From positions 62,001 through 126,000 of the forward strand of contig NZ_JBFAAI010000015.1 of the NCBI RefSeq assembly GCF_040639655.1: DNA of 64,000 nucleotides. Direction: 5' to 3'. This DNA is from Actinoplanes sp040639655. Its GTDB lineage: Bacteria; Actinomycetota; Actinomycetes; Mycobacteriales; Micromonosporaceae. The translations under genes were made by a program, and so were the position numbers. A model generated the notes under the pieces. That model did not search any database and was not told where the DNA came from. It saw nothing but the letters and a program-made list of their open reading frames with translations. Positions 27,576 through 35,989 of the stretch are shown here, piece after piece (position 1 is the first letter of the stretch; every line of letters begins with the position of its first letter).

Positions 27576-28993
27576 TCAGCGACGAGCTGGAACGGCGTAC
27601 GCACGACCTGCTGGTGCGGGCGGCGCACGTCTACCGCGGGCATCCGCACGCCGGCGCCCGGCTGCGGCGCACCCTCGAACGGTTCGCCGGGCCACTGCGC
27701 CTCGCGGTGGCCGGCGCCGAGCGGACCGGCAAGTCGACACTGGTCAACGCCCTGGTCGGGGAACTCGTGGCACCGGTCGAGCAGGCCGGCTTCGTGACCT
27801 ATCAGGACGGCACGCAGCCGCGGGGCTGGCGACACCCGGAACACGGCCGCCCGTACGAGGTGCCGGTGACCCGGACCGCCGACGGGCTGCGGCTCGGACT
27901 GGACGCCCCAGCGCCGCGAGCGGTCGTGCAATGGCCGAGCCGGGTGCTACGACGGACCGAACTCATCGACACCGGCCCGTCCCTGCCGCCCGGCACGGTC
28001 CTGCCGGAGGCCGACGCGGTCCTGCTGCTCACACCCCAGATCGGCGAGCCGGACCTCGACTTCCTGCGCGCCGGCCGCGGGCTGCGCGGCCCGGCCGCGT
28101 TCCCGATCCACGCCCTCGTGGTGCTCAGCAGGGCGGACACGCACGGCGACGGCCTCCCGGACGGGCTGCTGGAGGCCCGCCGGATCGCACGGCGCCGCCG
28201 GCGCGAACCGCTCCTCGCCTCGCTCTGCCAGGACGTCGTGGCGGTCTCCCCGCTGATCGGGTACGCCGCCCGCACCCTGCGCGACGACGAGTTCCGGGCC
28301 CTCGCCGCGATAGCCGCACTCCCCCGCGCCGACTCCGATCCGCACCTGCTGTCCACCGACCGGTTCACCGCGGCGGCCGCGCTGCCCGTGGTCGACCCGC
28401 GGGTCCGGATCGAACTCCTGCGACGGTTCGGTCTCGGCGGGATCCGGCTGGCGCTGGCGCTGGTCCGTACCGGCTCGGCCACAACGGCCGCACTCGCGGA
28501 ACGGCTGCACGAGTACAGCGGCCTCAAAGACCTGCAGACCTCGGTCTCGGAACTGTTCGTGGCGCGGCGTGCGGCGCTCAAGGCCCGGTCCGCGCTGATC
28601 GTGCTCGACCATCTGCTGCGCACCGAACGCCTTCCGCCGTCCGGGCAGCTGCTCGCCGAACTGGAGCTGCTGCTGGCCGGTGCACACGATTTCGCGGAGC
28701 TGCGGTTGCTGTCGGCGCTGCGGTCCGGGCGGGTGACACTGCCCGCGGAGACCGCCCGGGAGGCCCTGCGGCTGCTCGGCGGTGCCGGTACGAGCCTGGG
28801 CGAACGTCTCGGCCTGCCCACCGAGGCCACCGTCGACCACATCTGGACGGTGGCCGGGGACAGCGCCGGACGCTGGCGCCACGAGGCCGGCTCCGGCGCC
28901 CGCACCCCGGCGCAGCGGCGGGCCGCCGCCGTGGTGCTGCGCAGCTGCGAGGCGATCCTTGCCGACGGCGCGGTACCGGCGTCAGACGCGTAG
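27572..28993 (+). CDS. IniC-like dynamin-family GTPase
   Basis: 473 residues. The start is TTG 27572 inside the TTGA that ends the IniA-like gene; there is no SD, so translation probably depends on coupling. G1 is intact (GAERTGKST, K54), followed by a candidate G2 threonine (VTYQDGT), G3-like IDTGPS and a relaxed G4 (LSRAD). The rest is helical. Together with the IniA-like protein it forms the pair typical of iniAC. With one altered and one normal P-loop, an asymmetric heteromer is possible (inference). Confidence 0.8.
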   Translation: MISDELERRTHDLLVRAAHVYRGHPHAGARLRRTLERFAGPLRLAVAGAERTGKSTLVNALVGELVAPVEQAGFVTYQDGTQPRGWRHPEHGRPYEVPVTRTADGLRLGLDAPAPRAVVQWPSRVLRRTELIDTGPSLPPGTVLPEADAVLLLTPQIGEPDLDFLRAGRGLRGPAAFPIHALVVLSRADTHGDGLPDGLLEARRIARRRRREPLLASLCQDVVAVSPLIGYAARTLRDDEFRALAAIAALPRADSDPHLLSTDRFTAAAALPVVDPRVRIELLRRFGLGGIRLALALVRTGSATTAALAERLHEYSGLKDLQTSVSELFVARRAALKARSALIVLDHLLRTERLPPSGQLLAELELLLAGAHDFAELRLLSALRSGRVTLPAETAREALRLLGGAGTSLGERLGLPTEATVDHIWTVAGDSAGRWRHEAGSGARTPAQRRAAAVVLRSCEAILADGAVPASDA

Positions 28994-29142
28994 GCGTCGT
29001 TCTCCTGCAGGCGGCACCGATCGGGGTCACCCGTCCGGTCATCGAAAGCAGCTGATGCGCGGATCCCCGGCAATCTCCCCGCAACAAGAATGGATCGTCG
29101 CGGCGGAAGGCAGATCCGCCCCCGGATGGTGGAGTGCCCCGA

Positions 29143-30801
29143 ATGAGCGGCTGGCAGCTGACCGGCTACACGCCCGTACGTCAGCTCGGCGCCGGAGCGT
29201 CGGGCAGCGTCGTGCTCGCCACGCACGACGCCACCGGGAACCCGGTCGCCATCAAGTACCTGGTGCACGTCCTCGGCGACGACGCCTCGTTCCGGGCCGC
29301 CTTCCGGCGGGAGGCGCAACTGCTCGGCGAGATCGACGACCCCAACATCTCCCGGCTGTACGAGTACGTCGAGTCCGCCGACGGCGCGGCGATCGTGATG
29401 GAACTCGTCAACGGTGTGTCACTGCGGCAGATGCTGCGCGATCAGGGGCCGGCCACTCCCGAGTCGGCGCTGGCCGTACTGAAGGGCTCCCTCGCCGGAC
29501 TGGCCGCCGCGCACGCCCGCGGCGTCGTGCACCGCGACTACAAGCCGGAGAACGTGCTGGTCACCGGCGAGGGCCGGAGCAAGCTCGCCGACTTCGGCAT
29601 CGCCACGCCGGTCGGAACGGGCACCGGTGCCGTCGTCTCCGGCACGCCCCGCTACATGGCCCCCGAGCAGTGGATCGGCTCACCGGCCACGCCTGCCTGC
29701 GACATCTACGCCGCCACGGCCACCTTCTTCGAATGTCTCACCGGCCGGCCGCCGTACGACGGGACGAACCTGTTCGCCCTGCACGACCAGCACGCCAACG
29801 CGCCCATCCCGACCGAGCCCGCCCCGGCGCCGGTGCACGACCTGCTGCGGCACGGCATGGCCAAACAGCCCACCGACCGGCCCCCGCACGCGCTCGCCTT
29901 CCTCGACCTGCTGGAACGGGTCGCGGGTGCGGCGTACGGCCCCGAGTGGGAAGACCGTGGCCTGCGTGAACTGGCACGCCGGGCGGCCCTGCTCGCCGCG
30001 CTGTGGCCGTTTCCCGACGGGACCGCAGGCGCCACCAGCCTCGCCACGACGACGCTCGGCGGCACCCGGACCGGCGGCCTCCGGAGTGGTCGCAGATGGA
30101 CCGCGCTGGCCGCCGGAACCATCGTCGCGGCCCTGCTGATCGGTGGTGCCGGATACCGCTACGCGGTCGCCGCCGACGAGCAGACGGTTCTCGCGGAAGG
30201 TCAGACCACGCTTGCCACCGCCGGCCCGGCCGCGACCGGGCCGTCCGCCACGATCCCTCCCGCCACGTCGGCGGCACCGGCTGTTTCCCCCACGCGCCCG
30301 GGCTCCCCGGCCGCGGGCGATCCGGAGACGCCGGCCGGTTCGGCGCCGGCGACCCCGGGCGGCACGCCCAGCAAGCCACCGGCCGCCCCGGCGACCACCA
30401 CAACCGCGCCGAGCCCGTCGGTCAGCACCTCCCCGCCGCCCCCGGCAGACACCACCGCTCCGGCGGTCGGTGCGCCCGGTGCCGCGCCGACGTCGATCGA
30501 GGGCGAGAGCTGCCGGTACGGCCGGCGCGCGAGCACGATCACCGCCACCGTCACCGACGACCGGACCGGGGCGGCCGCGCTGAAGGTCACCTTCCGTTAC
30601 ACCCTGAACGGCGTGACCTCGACCGTGACGATGAAGCCGGCCGGCCGGAACGTCTTCCAGGGAACCCTCGGCCCCCTGCCGGTACCGAGGTCGGACACCC
30701 GGATGGCGGTCACCGTCGCCGCCCTCGACGCGGCCGGCAACTCGGGCCGGTCGGCCTCGTCGGCGGTCGTCACCCTCGTCAGCTTCTGCAGCCCCGGATA
30801 G
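29143..30801 (+). CDS. Transmembrane Ser/Thr protein kinase
   Basis: 552 residues from ATG 29143 (GGAG 8 nt upstream; GTG 29134 is an alternative). Kinase domain about 8-275: G-loop GAGASGSV, K38, E57, HRDYKPEN with D132 and N137, DFG with D150, and the APE motif, so it should be active. One span at about 305-328 is followed by a Pro/Thr/Ala-rich linker and an extracellular beta-sandwich with two Cys (about 460-552). It lies 149 bp after the IniC-like gene on the same strand and may phosphorylate ini-locus proteins (inference). Confidence 0.88.
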   Translation: MSGWQLTGYTPVRQLGAGASGSVVLATHDATGNPVAIKYLVHVLGDDASFRAAFRREAQLLGEIDDPNISRLYEYVESADGAAIVMELVNGVSLRQMLRDQGPATPESALAVLKGSLAGLAAAHARGVVHRDYKPENVLVTGEGRSKLADFGIATPVGTGTGAVVSGTPRYMAPEQWIGSPATPACDIYAATATFFECLTGRPPYDGTNLFALHDQHANAPIPTEPAPAPVHDLLRHGMAKQPTDRPPHALAFLDLLERVAGAAYGPEWEDRGLRELARRAALLAALWPFPDGTAGATSLATTTLGGTRTGGLRSGRRWTALAAGTIVAALLIGGAGYRYAVAADEQTVLAEGQTTLATAGPAATGPSATIPPATSAAPAVSPTRPGSPAAGDPETPAGSAPATPGGTPSKPPAAPATTTTAPSPSVSTSPPPPADTTAPAVGAPGAAPTSIEGESCRYGRRASTITATVTDDRTGAAALKVTFRYTLNGVTSTVTMKPAGRNVFQGTLGPLPVPRSDTRMAVTVAALDAAGNSGRSASSAVVTLVSFCSPG

Positions 30802-30809
30802 GAGCGCAC

Positions 30810-31559
30810 GTGACCCGCCCGGAGGAACCCGTCGACCCTTGGGCGACCGTCGACCGTCCCGCCCGCACGGTGAATTTCGGCAACCCCACCGTGCACCTCG
30901 GCGACCCGGACGCGACCGTCAACCTCACCCCGCCGCCACCACCGGCCGGGCATCCCGCAACCGTGCATCCCGCCACCGTGTACCCGTCGGCGGGGCATCC
31001 CGCCACCGTGTACCCGCCGGCCGGGCATCAGAGCCCGGCGGAGGGCACCGTTCGCGCCCAGCGGGAGTTGCGCTTCGGGCCAGGAGTCCCGGCAGCCCCG
31101 GCGCCGAACCCCTCATGGCCGGACCCGGCCCCGGCGAAACGCCCGCGGCCGGTCTGGCGCCGCGTGGTGTCGCTGCTCTCCAGCCTGCTGACTCTCGTAC
31201 TGGTCGGGGTGGTCGGCTTCTACATCTGGCAGCGGCTCAGCCCGCTCGAGATCGAGGGCGTCACGGTGGCCGTGGCGCAGCCGGCCGGCAACCGCTGTGA
31301 CGTCACCGTGGACGTGGTCGCCACCGTGCGGACCAACGGCAGGAGCGGGGTGATCCGGTACCAGTGGTTCCGCTCGGACGCCCCGCCCGGCGCCGTGCTC
31401 ACCGAACAGCTCGGCAGCGACCGGAGCACCGCCACGCTGACCCTCAAATGGACGTTCAACGGCGTTGGCGCGACCACCGAGACCGCCACCGTCAACATCA
31501 TCGAACCGGCTCCGATCCAGTCCGGGACCCAGGTCGAATACCGCTGCCGGCGCGGCTGA
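30810..31559 (+). CDS. Single-span membrane protein with extracellular Ig-like domain
   Basis: 249 residues from GTG 30810, 8 nt after the kinase stop and preceded by AGGAG. The cytoplasmic part carries imperfect repeats of a His-Pro-Ala-Thr-Val unit (about 48-68, e.g. GHPATVHPATVYP). There is one span at about 112-133 and a beta-rich extracellular domain with two Cys. The topology mirrors that of the kinase just upstream, so the two may form a surface sensor pair. I do not recognise a named family. Confidence 0.65.
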   Translation: MTRPEEPVDPWATVDRPARTVNFGNPTVHLGDPDATVNLTPPPPPAGHPATVHPATVYPSAGHPATVYPPAGHQSPAEGTVRAQRELRFGPGVPAAPAPNPSWPDPAPAKRPRPVWRRVVSLLSSLLTLVLVGVVGFYIWQRLSPLEIEGVTVAVAQPAGNRCDVTVDVVATVRTNGRSGVIRYQWFRSDAPPGAVLTEQLGSDRSTATLTLKWTFNGVGATTETATVNIIEPAPIQSGTQVEYRCRRG

Positions 31560-31701
31560 CCGGCGACGCGCCGCCACCGGCGTTCCTCAGTGGCGCCCGG
31601 TCAGGCCGGGCTGCCGTGCCGCTTCGCGGAGATGGAGGCGGCGGCGTTGGGACGTCGGCCCCGATGGCCGGGCAAGTCCGGCGGATGATGCCCGCGCCGA
31701 T

Positions 31702-31735
31702 GGGGCCGGGCCGGCATACGACCCGGCCCGGCCCC
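31702..31735. terminator. Bidirectional hairpin terminator
   Basis: A perfect 13-bp GC stem (arms 31702-31714 and 31723-31735, 8-nt loop) between the convergent ends of the kinase operon (31559) and the M23-tachylectin gene (31746). It is well placed to stop transcription from both sides. The rest of 31560-31745 shows nothing else. Confidence 0.75.
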
Positions 31736-31745
31736 GCGCGGTGGA

Positions 31746-33056
31746 TCAGTCGTTGTAGGTCGGCACCGCGGTGATCAGGTGCTGCGTCCAGCCTCTCTCG
31801 TCCACCCAGGGACCGTAGGTGAGGTCGTCACCGTTGCCGTCGTACGGGTCGGCGTCGATGTACGGGCGGAGGCCGCCGTTGTCCGCGCGGCCGAGGTAGT
31901 AGCCCTGGCCACCGGAGATCAGCTGGTTCACGCTGGACCACCGGCCCGGCTTGAGCTCGTAGCGGCTCGGGTCGCCGGTCTTCGGGACGTAGTAGGACAG
32001 GAGCGAGCCATCGTTGGAGACCGCGAGCAGCCGTTTCGGGGCGATAGCGGTCAGGGTGGACAGGGTGTAGCCGCGCCCGAAGACGGTGCGCTGGCCGATG
32101 CTCACGTCGGTGGGCTTGGGCCGGCTGACCACGTAGCGCATCAGGTGACCGTTGGCCACGCCGTACAGGTAGGCGCCGTCGAAGGCCAGCAGTTCGTGGG
32201 TCCATCCGGTTTCCAGTGCTTCGGCGGTCCGGTTGAACTGCAGCGATGCCTTGTTGGTGATGACGTCGATGCGGTACAGGCCACCCGCGGGTGAGGTGGC
32301 GAGCAGGGTGTTGTGGTTGAGCGCGACGATGGCCTTCGGCAGGAAGCCGATCTTGTCGGTGGAGGTGACCGTGTGCACCCGCTTGTGCGTGGTGGGATCG
32401 ACCACGGCGTAGTAGAGCTCGCCGGTGTCGAGCACGCCGTAGACGCCGACCGGGTCGCGCGGCGCCACCGTGGCGCAGTTGCGGCTTTCCACCACGCGTG
32501 AGGTGCTGGTGCCGTCGTCGGTGATGCCCGACGGGCTGCCGTTGAAGTAGGACTCGGTCTTCGAGCCGTTCAGGAGCTGTTCGTAGTGCAGGTGCGCGGC
32601 GCTGGAACTGCCGGTGTTGCCGACCTTGCCGATCTGCTGGCCGCGGCTGACGGAGTCGCCCTCGTTCACCGACGCGGGCGCCACCATGTGCAGATACAGG
32701 GTGTGCCAGCCGTTGCCGTGGTCGATGCGCACGCCGTTGCCGCCGCCGTTGGTGTAGCCCTTGTTGACTACCTTGCCGCCGTAGGACGCCAGGATCGGCC
32801 GGTTGAGGGCCTCACCCACGACCGGGAACATGTCGATGTCATAGTCGTCGTGGCCCGGGTAGGTTCCGAGCCGCCACTTGTCGCCGCAGGCGAAGGGCAG
32901 CTGGAACAGCGGGCGGTTGGCGGCGGCGACGGCGGTGACCGCCGCGTCCTCGGACATGGTGCCGGGATCGGCCGCGGCGGGCGCGGTGGGCGCCAGGAGG
33001 CCGAGGCAGGCGACGGTGATTGCGGCTGCTGCGCCGCGATACCTGAGAGTGCGCAC
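31746..33056 (-). CDS. Secreted M23 metallopeptidase with tachylectin-type propeller
   Basis: 436 residues from GTG 33056. Signal peptide about 1-29; LytM/M23 domain about 55-190 with likely zinc ligands H69, D73 and H157 and catalytic H123/H155 (HLH); then a tachylectin-2-like beta-propeller about 200-436 (repeats of the VYGV-LxYxxxDP and LLxxSPxGxLYRIDVxTN type). M23 enzymes cut peptide cross-bridges of peptidoglycan, and tachylectin-2 binds N-acetylhexosamines, so the propeller probably targets the enzyme to a wall. It is the last gene of the lectin-hydrolase series, 48 bp after the previous one. Confidence 0.82.
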   Translation of the reverse strand: MRTLRYRGAAAAITVACLGLLAPTAPAAADPGTMSEDAAVTAVAAANRPLFQLPFACGDKWRLGTYPGHDDYDIDMFPVVGEALNRPILASYGGKVVNKGYTNGGGNGVRIDHGNGWHTLYLHMVAPASVNEGDSVSRGQQIGKVGNTGSSSAAHLHYEQLLNGSKTESYFNGSPSGITDDGTSTSRVVESRNCATVAPRDPVGVYGVLDTGELYYAVVDPTTHKRVHTVTSTDKIGFLPKAIVALNHNTLLATSPAGGLYRIDVITNKASLQFNRTAEALETGWTHELLAFDGAYLYGVANGHLMRYVVSRPKPTDVSIGQRTVFGRGYTLSTLTAIAPKRLLAVSNDGSLLSYYVPKTGDPSRYELKPGRWSSVNQLISGGQGYYLGRADNGGLRPYIDADPYDGNGDDLTYGPWVDERGWTQHLITAVPTYND

Positions 33057-33104
33057 AGTTGTCTGCTTTCGAGGGTGATGGTGATGTGGAGGGGATGGGG
33101 TGCG

Positions 33105-34430
33105 TCAGCGGCCGGGGACCGCGGCGAGCAGTGCCTGGGTCCAGCCGCCGGTGTTGACAAGCGGGCCGATCTTGACGTCGGCGAGGCTGTTGTTGTCCGG
33201 GTTCGGGTCCTCGTACTGGCGTAGGGCGCCGCTGACCGTCCGGCCGTAGAACCACCGGCCGTTGCTGGCCAGGACGGCGTCCCAGCTGCGGGTGAAGTCG
33301 GCGCGGCTGGTGTGATCCACCAGGGTGTTGTCGTCCTCGTAGCTGTAGCGGTGCAGGTCGCTGGCGGTGCTCACGGCGAGCAGCTCGCCGCGGCTGATGC
33401 CGGCGATGGCCCGGTGGGTGTAGCCGCGGCCCAGGTCCCGGGGGGTGCTGATGGTGCTCTCGGTGGGTTTCTGCCGGCTGATGAAGGCGCGGTGCAGGTG
33501 GCCGACGGCGGAGTTGATGCCGTACACGTAGGCGCCGTCGGAGGCGAGCCGGTCGAAGTTCCACCCGGTGCCGGTGACGAGTACCGGGTCGTTGAAGACG
33601 AGCGAGTCGCGGTTGGTGATGATGTCGACCCGGTACAGGGCGGTGCCGCGGGTCATCAGAAGCGTGTTGAAGTTCAGCGCCGTCATCGCGGCCGGTGCCC
33701 ACGGCAGCGTCCGTGTCGAGGTGACGATGCCGGTGAAGCCGTCCTGGGAGTTGATGGTGGAGAAGGTGAGGCGCTGGTCGTCGGTGACGCCGTAGACGGG
33801 GGTGAGATGGGGCGGCCCGGCGTTCTCCCACAGGGCCGAGACGATCTTCTCGGCGTTGCCGGCCTGCGGCTGGTAGCGGTCCGGGAACGCGGAGACCTGC
33901 ACCTTCTGGCAGACCTTGCCGATCTCCTCGTTCTTCCACGAACCGTTGGGGTACTTGCGTTTCATCGCCGCCAGGAAGGCGTTTGTCGACCAGGCCGGGT
34001 CGAGGCGGTCCTCCTGTGATCCCCACGGGTCGCGCTGCTGGAAGAGGCCGACACTGTCGCGGTCGCCGCCGTCCCAGTTGTTCATGCGGCTCTCCACGAT
34101 GGTGGTCGTGATGGCGATGACCGCGGCGCGCCGGTCCCAGTTGCCGTCGCGCACGGTGTCGACGACGGCGCGGGCGCAGGAGATCTGGTAAGCGTTCACG
34201 GTGCCCACGAGGTCGCCGGTGAGCTGAGGGCTGAGGGCGGCGGCGAGACGGCTGTCCTCGCTGGACGGGCCGCCGTTCTGGCAGGCGATCGGATCGAGGG
34301 CGGCCATCGCGGCGGTGTTCGAGGACAGCGGCACGACAGGGTCCGGAGGGGCCGCCACCGCGGGCAGGGCGATCAGGCAGCCGGTGACCGCCGACAGGGC
34401 GATGCTGAGACTTCGATGGAGCCGGTTCAT
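33105..34430 (-). CDS. Secreted transglycosylase-like protein with tachylectin-type propeller
   Basis: 441 residues from ATG 34430 (GGAG 6 nt upstream). Signal peptide about 1-26; a lysozyme/SLT-like region about 75-200 recognised from the helix carrying E113 (TTTIVESRMNN) and the SVGLFQQRDPWG segment that lines the cleft in related proteins; then a tachylectin-type propeller about 215-441. Likely target is the peptidoglycan glycan strand. The enzyme call is weaker than for its neighbours because this subfamily is mostly uncharacterised. Confidence 0.72.
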   Translation of the reverse strand: MNRLHRSLSIALSAVTGCLIALPAVAAPPDPVVPLSSNTAAMAALDPIACQNGGPSSEDSRLAAALSPQLTGDLVGTVNAYQISCARAVVDTVRDGNWDRRAAVIAITTTIVESRMNNWDGGDRDSVGLFQQRDPWGSQEDRLDPAWSTNAFLAAMKRKYPNGSWKNEEIGKVCQKVQVSAFPDRYQPQAGNAEKIVSALWENAGPPHLTPVYGVTDDQRLTFSTINSQDGFTGIVTSTRTLPWAPAAMTALNFNTLLMTRGTALYRVDIITNRDSLVFNDPVLVTGTGWNFDRLASDGAYVYGINSAVGHLHRAFISRQKPTESTISTPRDLGRGYTHRAIAGISRGELLAVSTASDLHRYSYEDDNTLVDHTSRADFTRSWDAVLASNGRWFYGRTVSGALRQYEDPNPDNNSLADVKIGPLVNTGGWTQALLAAVPGR

Positions 34431-34447
34431 AGGTTCTCCAGTGACAG

Positions 34448-34464
34448 GCACGGTGATCCCGTGC
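34448..34464. promoter_or_regulatory. Inverted repeat GCACGG-N5-CCGTGC
   Basis: A perfect 6-bp inverted repeat 17 bp upstream of the transglycosylase-like gene's ATG, in the 133-bp gap after the CHAP gene. Three GGCACGG heptamers also occur in this gap (34447, 34505, 34524). It could be an operator or a weak attenuator stem. Confidence 0.3.
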
Positions 34465-34563
34465 GGTTGGTGGGACGGCTTGCGGGCAGCAGGGAGCGCG
34501 CCGGGGCACGGTGTGTCGCGGCGGGCACGGGGAACAGGACGCCGAGGGGATCCGGCGGGGCGG

Positions 34564-35883
34564 TCAGGCGGAGGGCGGCGACACGTAACCGGAGATGAGG
34601 AGGCTGTCCTGGCCCATCCGGGCGGTCTCCGGGTTGATGGTCCGTTTGGTGACCTTGTCGGAGACGTTGCCGCCGACGACGGTGAGGGTGCCGTCGGGGC
34701 GTACCGACGTCACGACGTCGACGTGGCCGCCGCCGGTGGCCTGGGGCGGACCGTAGATCACCCAGTCGCCGACCTTCGGGCTGCCGTGGGTGCTGCTGGA
34801 CCGCCACTTGAACAGCCGGTTGTCGACGCCCCACTTGCCGAGTCCCTGGGCGAAGTACTGGCCGCGCGGCACGCCGGAGATGCCGGCCGAGTGCCAGGTC
34901 CAGGTGGCGAACATCGCGCACCAGGGCACGGTGCCGCCGTCGCAGTCACTGTTGTAGCGGTCGCAGGCCGACTGGGTGGTGCCAACCTCGCCGAGAGCGA
35001 GGGTGGCGATCCTGCTGCGGATCCGGTTCCCGGAGTCGACCGCCGTGCAGGTGGCCGGCTGCGCCGACAGCAGGTACTGGGTCCAGCCGCGTGAGGCGAC
35101 CGGGTCGTCGAGGTGGTAGGAGATGTCGGAGCCGGAGCCGTCGGCTGGATCGTCGTCCTCGTACCAGTACATCGCGCCGTCGGGGTTCTTGCCGTAGTAC
35201 AGCCCGCCGCCCGGCGACACCAGGTTCTCGAAGCTCTGCCAGCCGTCGCCGTCGAGTCCCTGGCGGGTGTGAACGCCGGCGGCGTTGACGGAGTAGCTGA
35301 TCAGCTCGCCGGTCGCGGTGGTGGCGATCAGCCGGTCGTCACCGGCGGCGGCGAGGGTCTTCAGCGTGAAACCGCCGGATCCGATCTCCCGCCGCTGGCC
35401 GATCTGGTCGGCGCCCGGCTTGTCGCGTGAGACCACGTACTGCAGCAGCTGCCCGCCGGTGGTGACGCCGTACAGATGTCCCTTGCCGTCGAAGGTGAGC
35501 AGCTTGTGTGTCCAGCCGCCTTCGATGCGGTCGGAGACGCTGAAGTCGAGCGACGCCTTGTTGGTGGCGACGTCGATGCGGTACAGCCCGCCGTTGGGTG
35601 AGGTGACGAGGATGGTGTTGAAGTTGAGTGTCGCCATGGCGACCGGTGTGAAGCCGATGGTGCCGGTGGACGTGACGACGTGGTCGAGGTTGCCGTTGCC
35701 GGGGTCGATCGCCGTGTAGGTGAGGCGGCCGTCCGGGAGGGTGCCGTACACCGAGACGTCCGCGGTGCAGCGGGCTTGAGCGAAGGCGGGTGTGCTGGAA
35801 GTGACGGCGACGACGCCGGTCCCGGCCATCAGGGTGAGGGCGAGGACGACCGACCGGAACAGCCGGCCACGGTAGGGACGCAT
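34564..35883 (-). CDS. Secreted tachylectin-type propeller with C-terminal CHAP amidase domain
   Basis: 439 residues from ATG 35883. Signal peptide about 1-36; tachylectin-2-like propeller about 40-278; CHAP domain about 285-439 with nucleophile C322 (VPWCAMF) and H387 (GGGHVDVV). CHAP enzymes are amidases or endopeptidases acting on peptidoglycan. Domain order is reversed compared with the other three lectin-hydrolases here, showing separate fusion events. It is part of the same leftward series. Confidence 0.85.
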   Translation of the reverse strand: MRPYRGRLFRSVVLALTLMAGTGVVAVTSSTPAFAQARCTADVSVYGTLPDGRLTYTAIDPGNGNLDHVVTSTGTIGFTPVAMATLNFNTILVTSPNGGLYRIDVATNKASLDFSVSDRIEGGWTHKLLTFDGKGHLYGVTTGGQLLQYVVSRDKPGADQIGQRREIGSGGFTLKTLAAAGDDRLIATTATGELISYSVNAAGVHTRQGLDGDGWQSFENLVSPGGGLYYGKNPDGAMYWYEDDDPADGSGSDISYHLDDPVASRGWTQYLLSAQPATCTAVDSGNRIRSRIATLALGEVGTTQSACDRYNSDCDGGTVPWCAMFATWTWHSAGISGVPRGQYFAQGLGKWGVDNRLFKWRSSSTHGSPKVGDWVIYGPPQATGGGHVDVVTSVRPDGTLTVVGGNVSDKVTKRTINPETARMGQDSLLISGYVSPPSA

Positions 35884-35925
35884 GTAACGGCTCCGATGTG
35901 CCGAAGTGAGTGGTGAGCTTGTTCC

Positions 35926-35949
35926 TGAAGCGTCGCGGTGGGCGCTTCA
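35926..35949. other. Inverted repeat TGAAGCG-N10-CGCTTCA
   Basis: A perfect 7-bp inverted repeat in the 106-bp gap between the SARP gene's stop and the CHAP gene's start, about 43 bp upstream of that start. It could be a partial terminator of the SARP transcript or an operator for the CHAP gene. No U-tract follows. Confidence 0.35.
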
Positions 35950-35989
35950 ACGGTTCTGCAGTTGCGCTGCAGCCGTGCTCCAGCTCCGG

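Noticed and set aside
30954..31026. Short repeated HPATV units as a possible DNA repeat element
   Set aside because: They are in-frame imperfect codon repeats inside the membrane-protein gene, so a protein feature and not a separate element.
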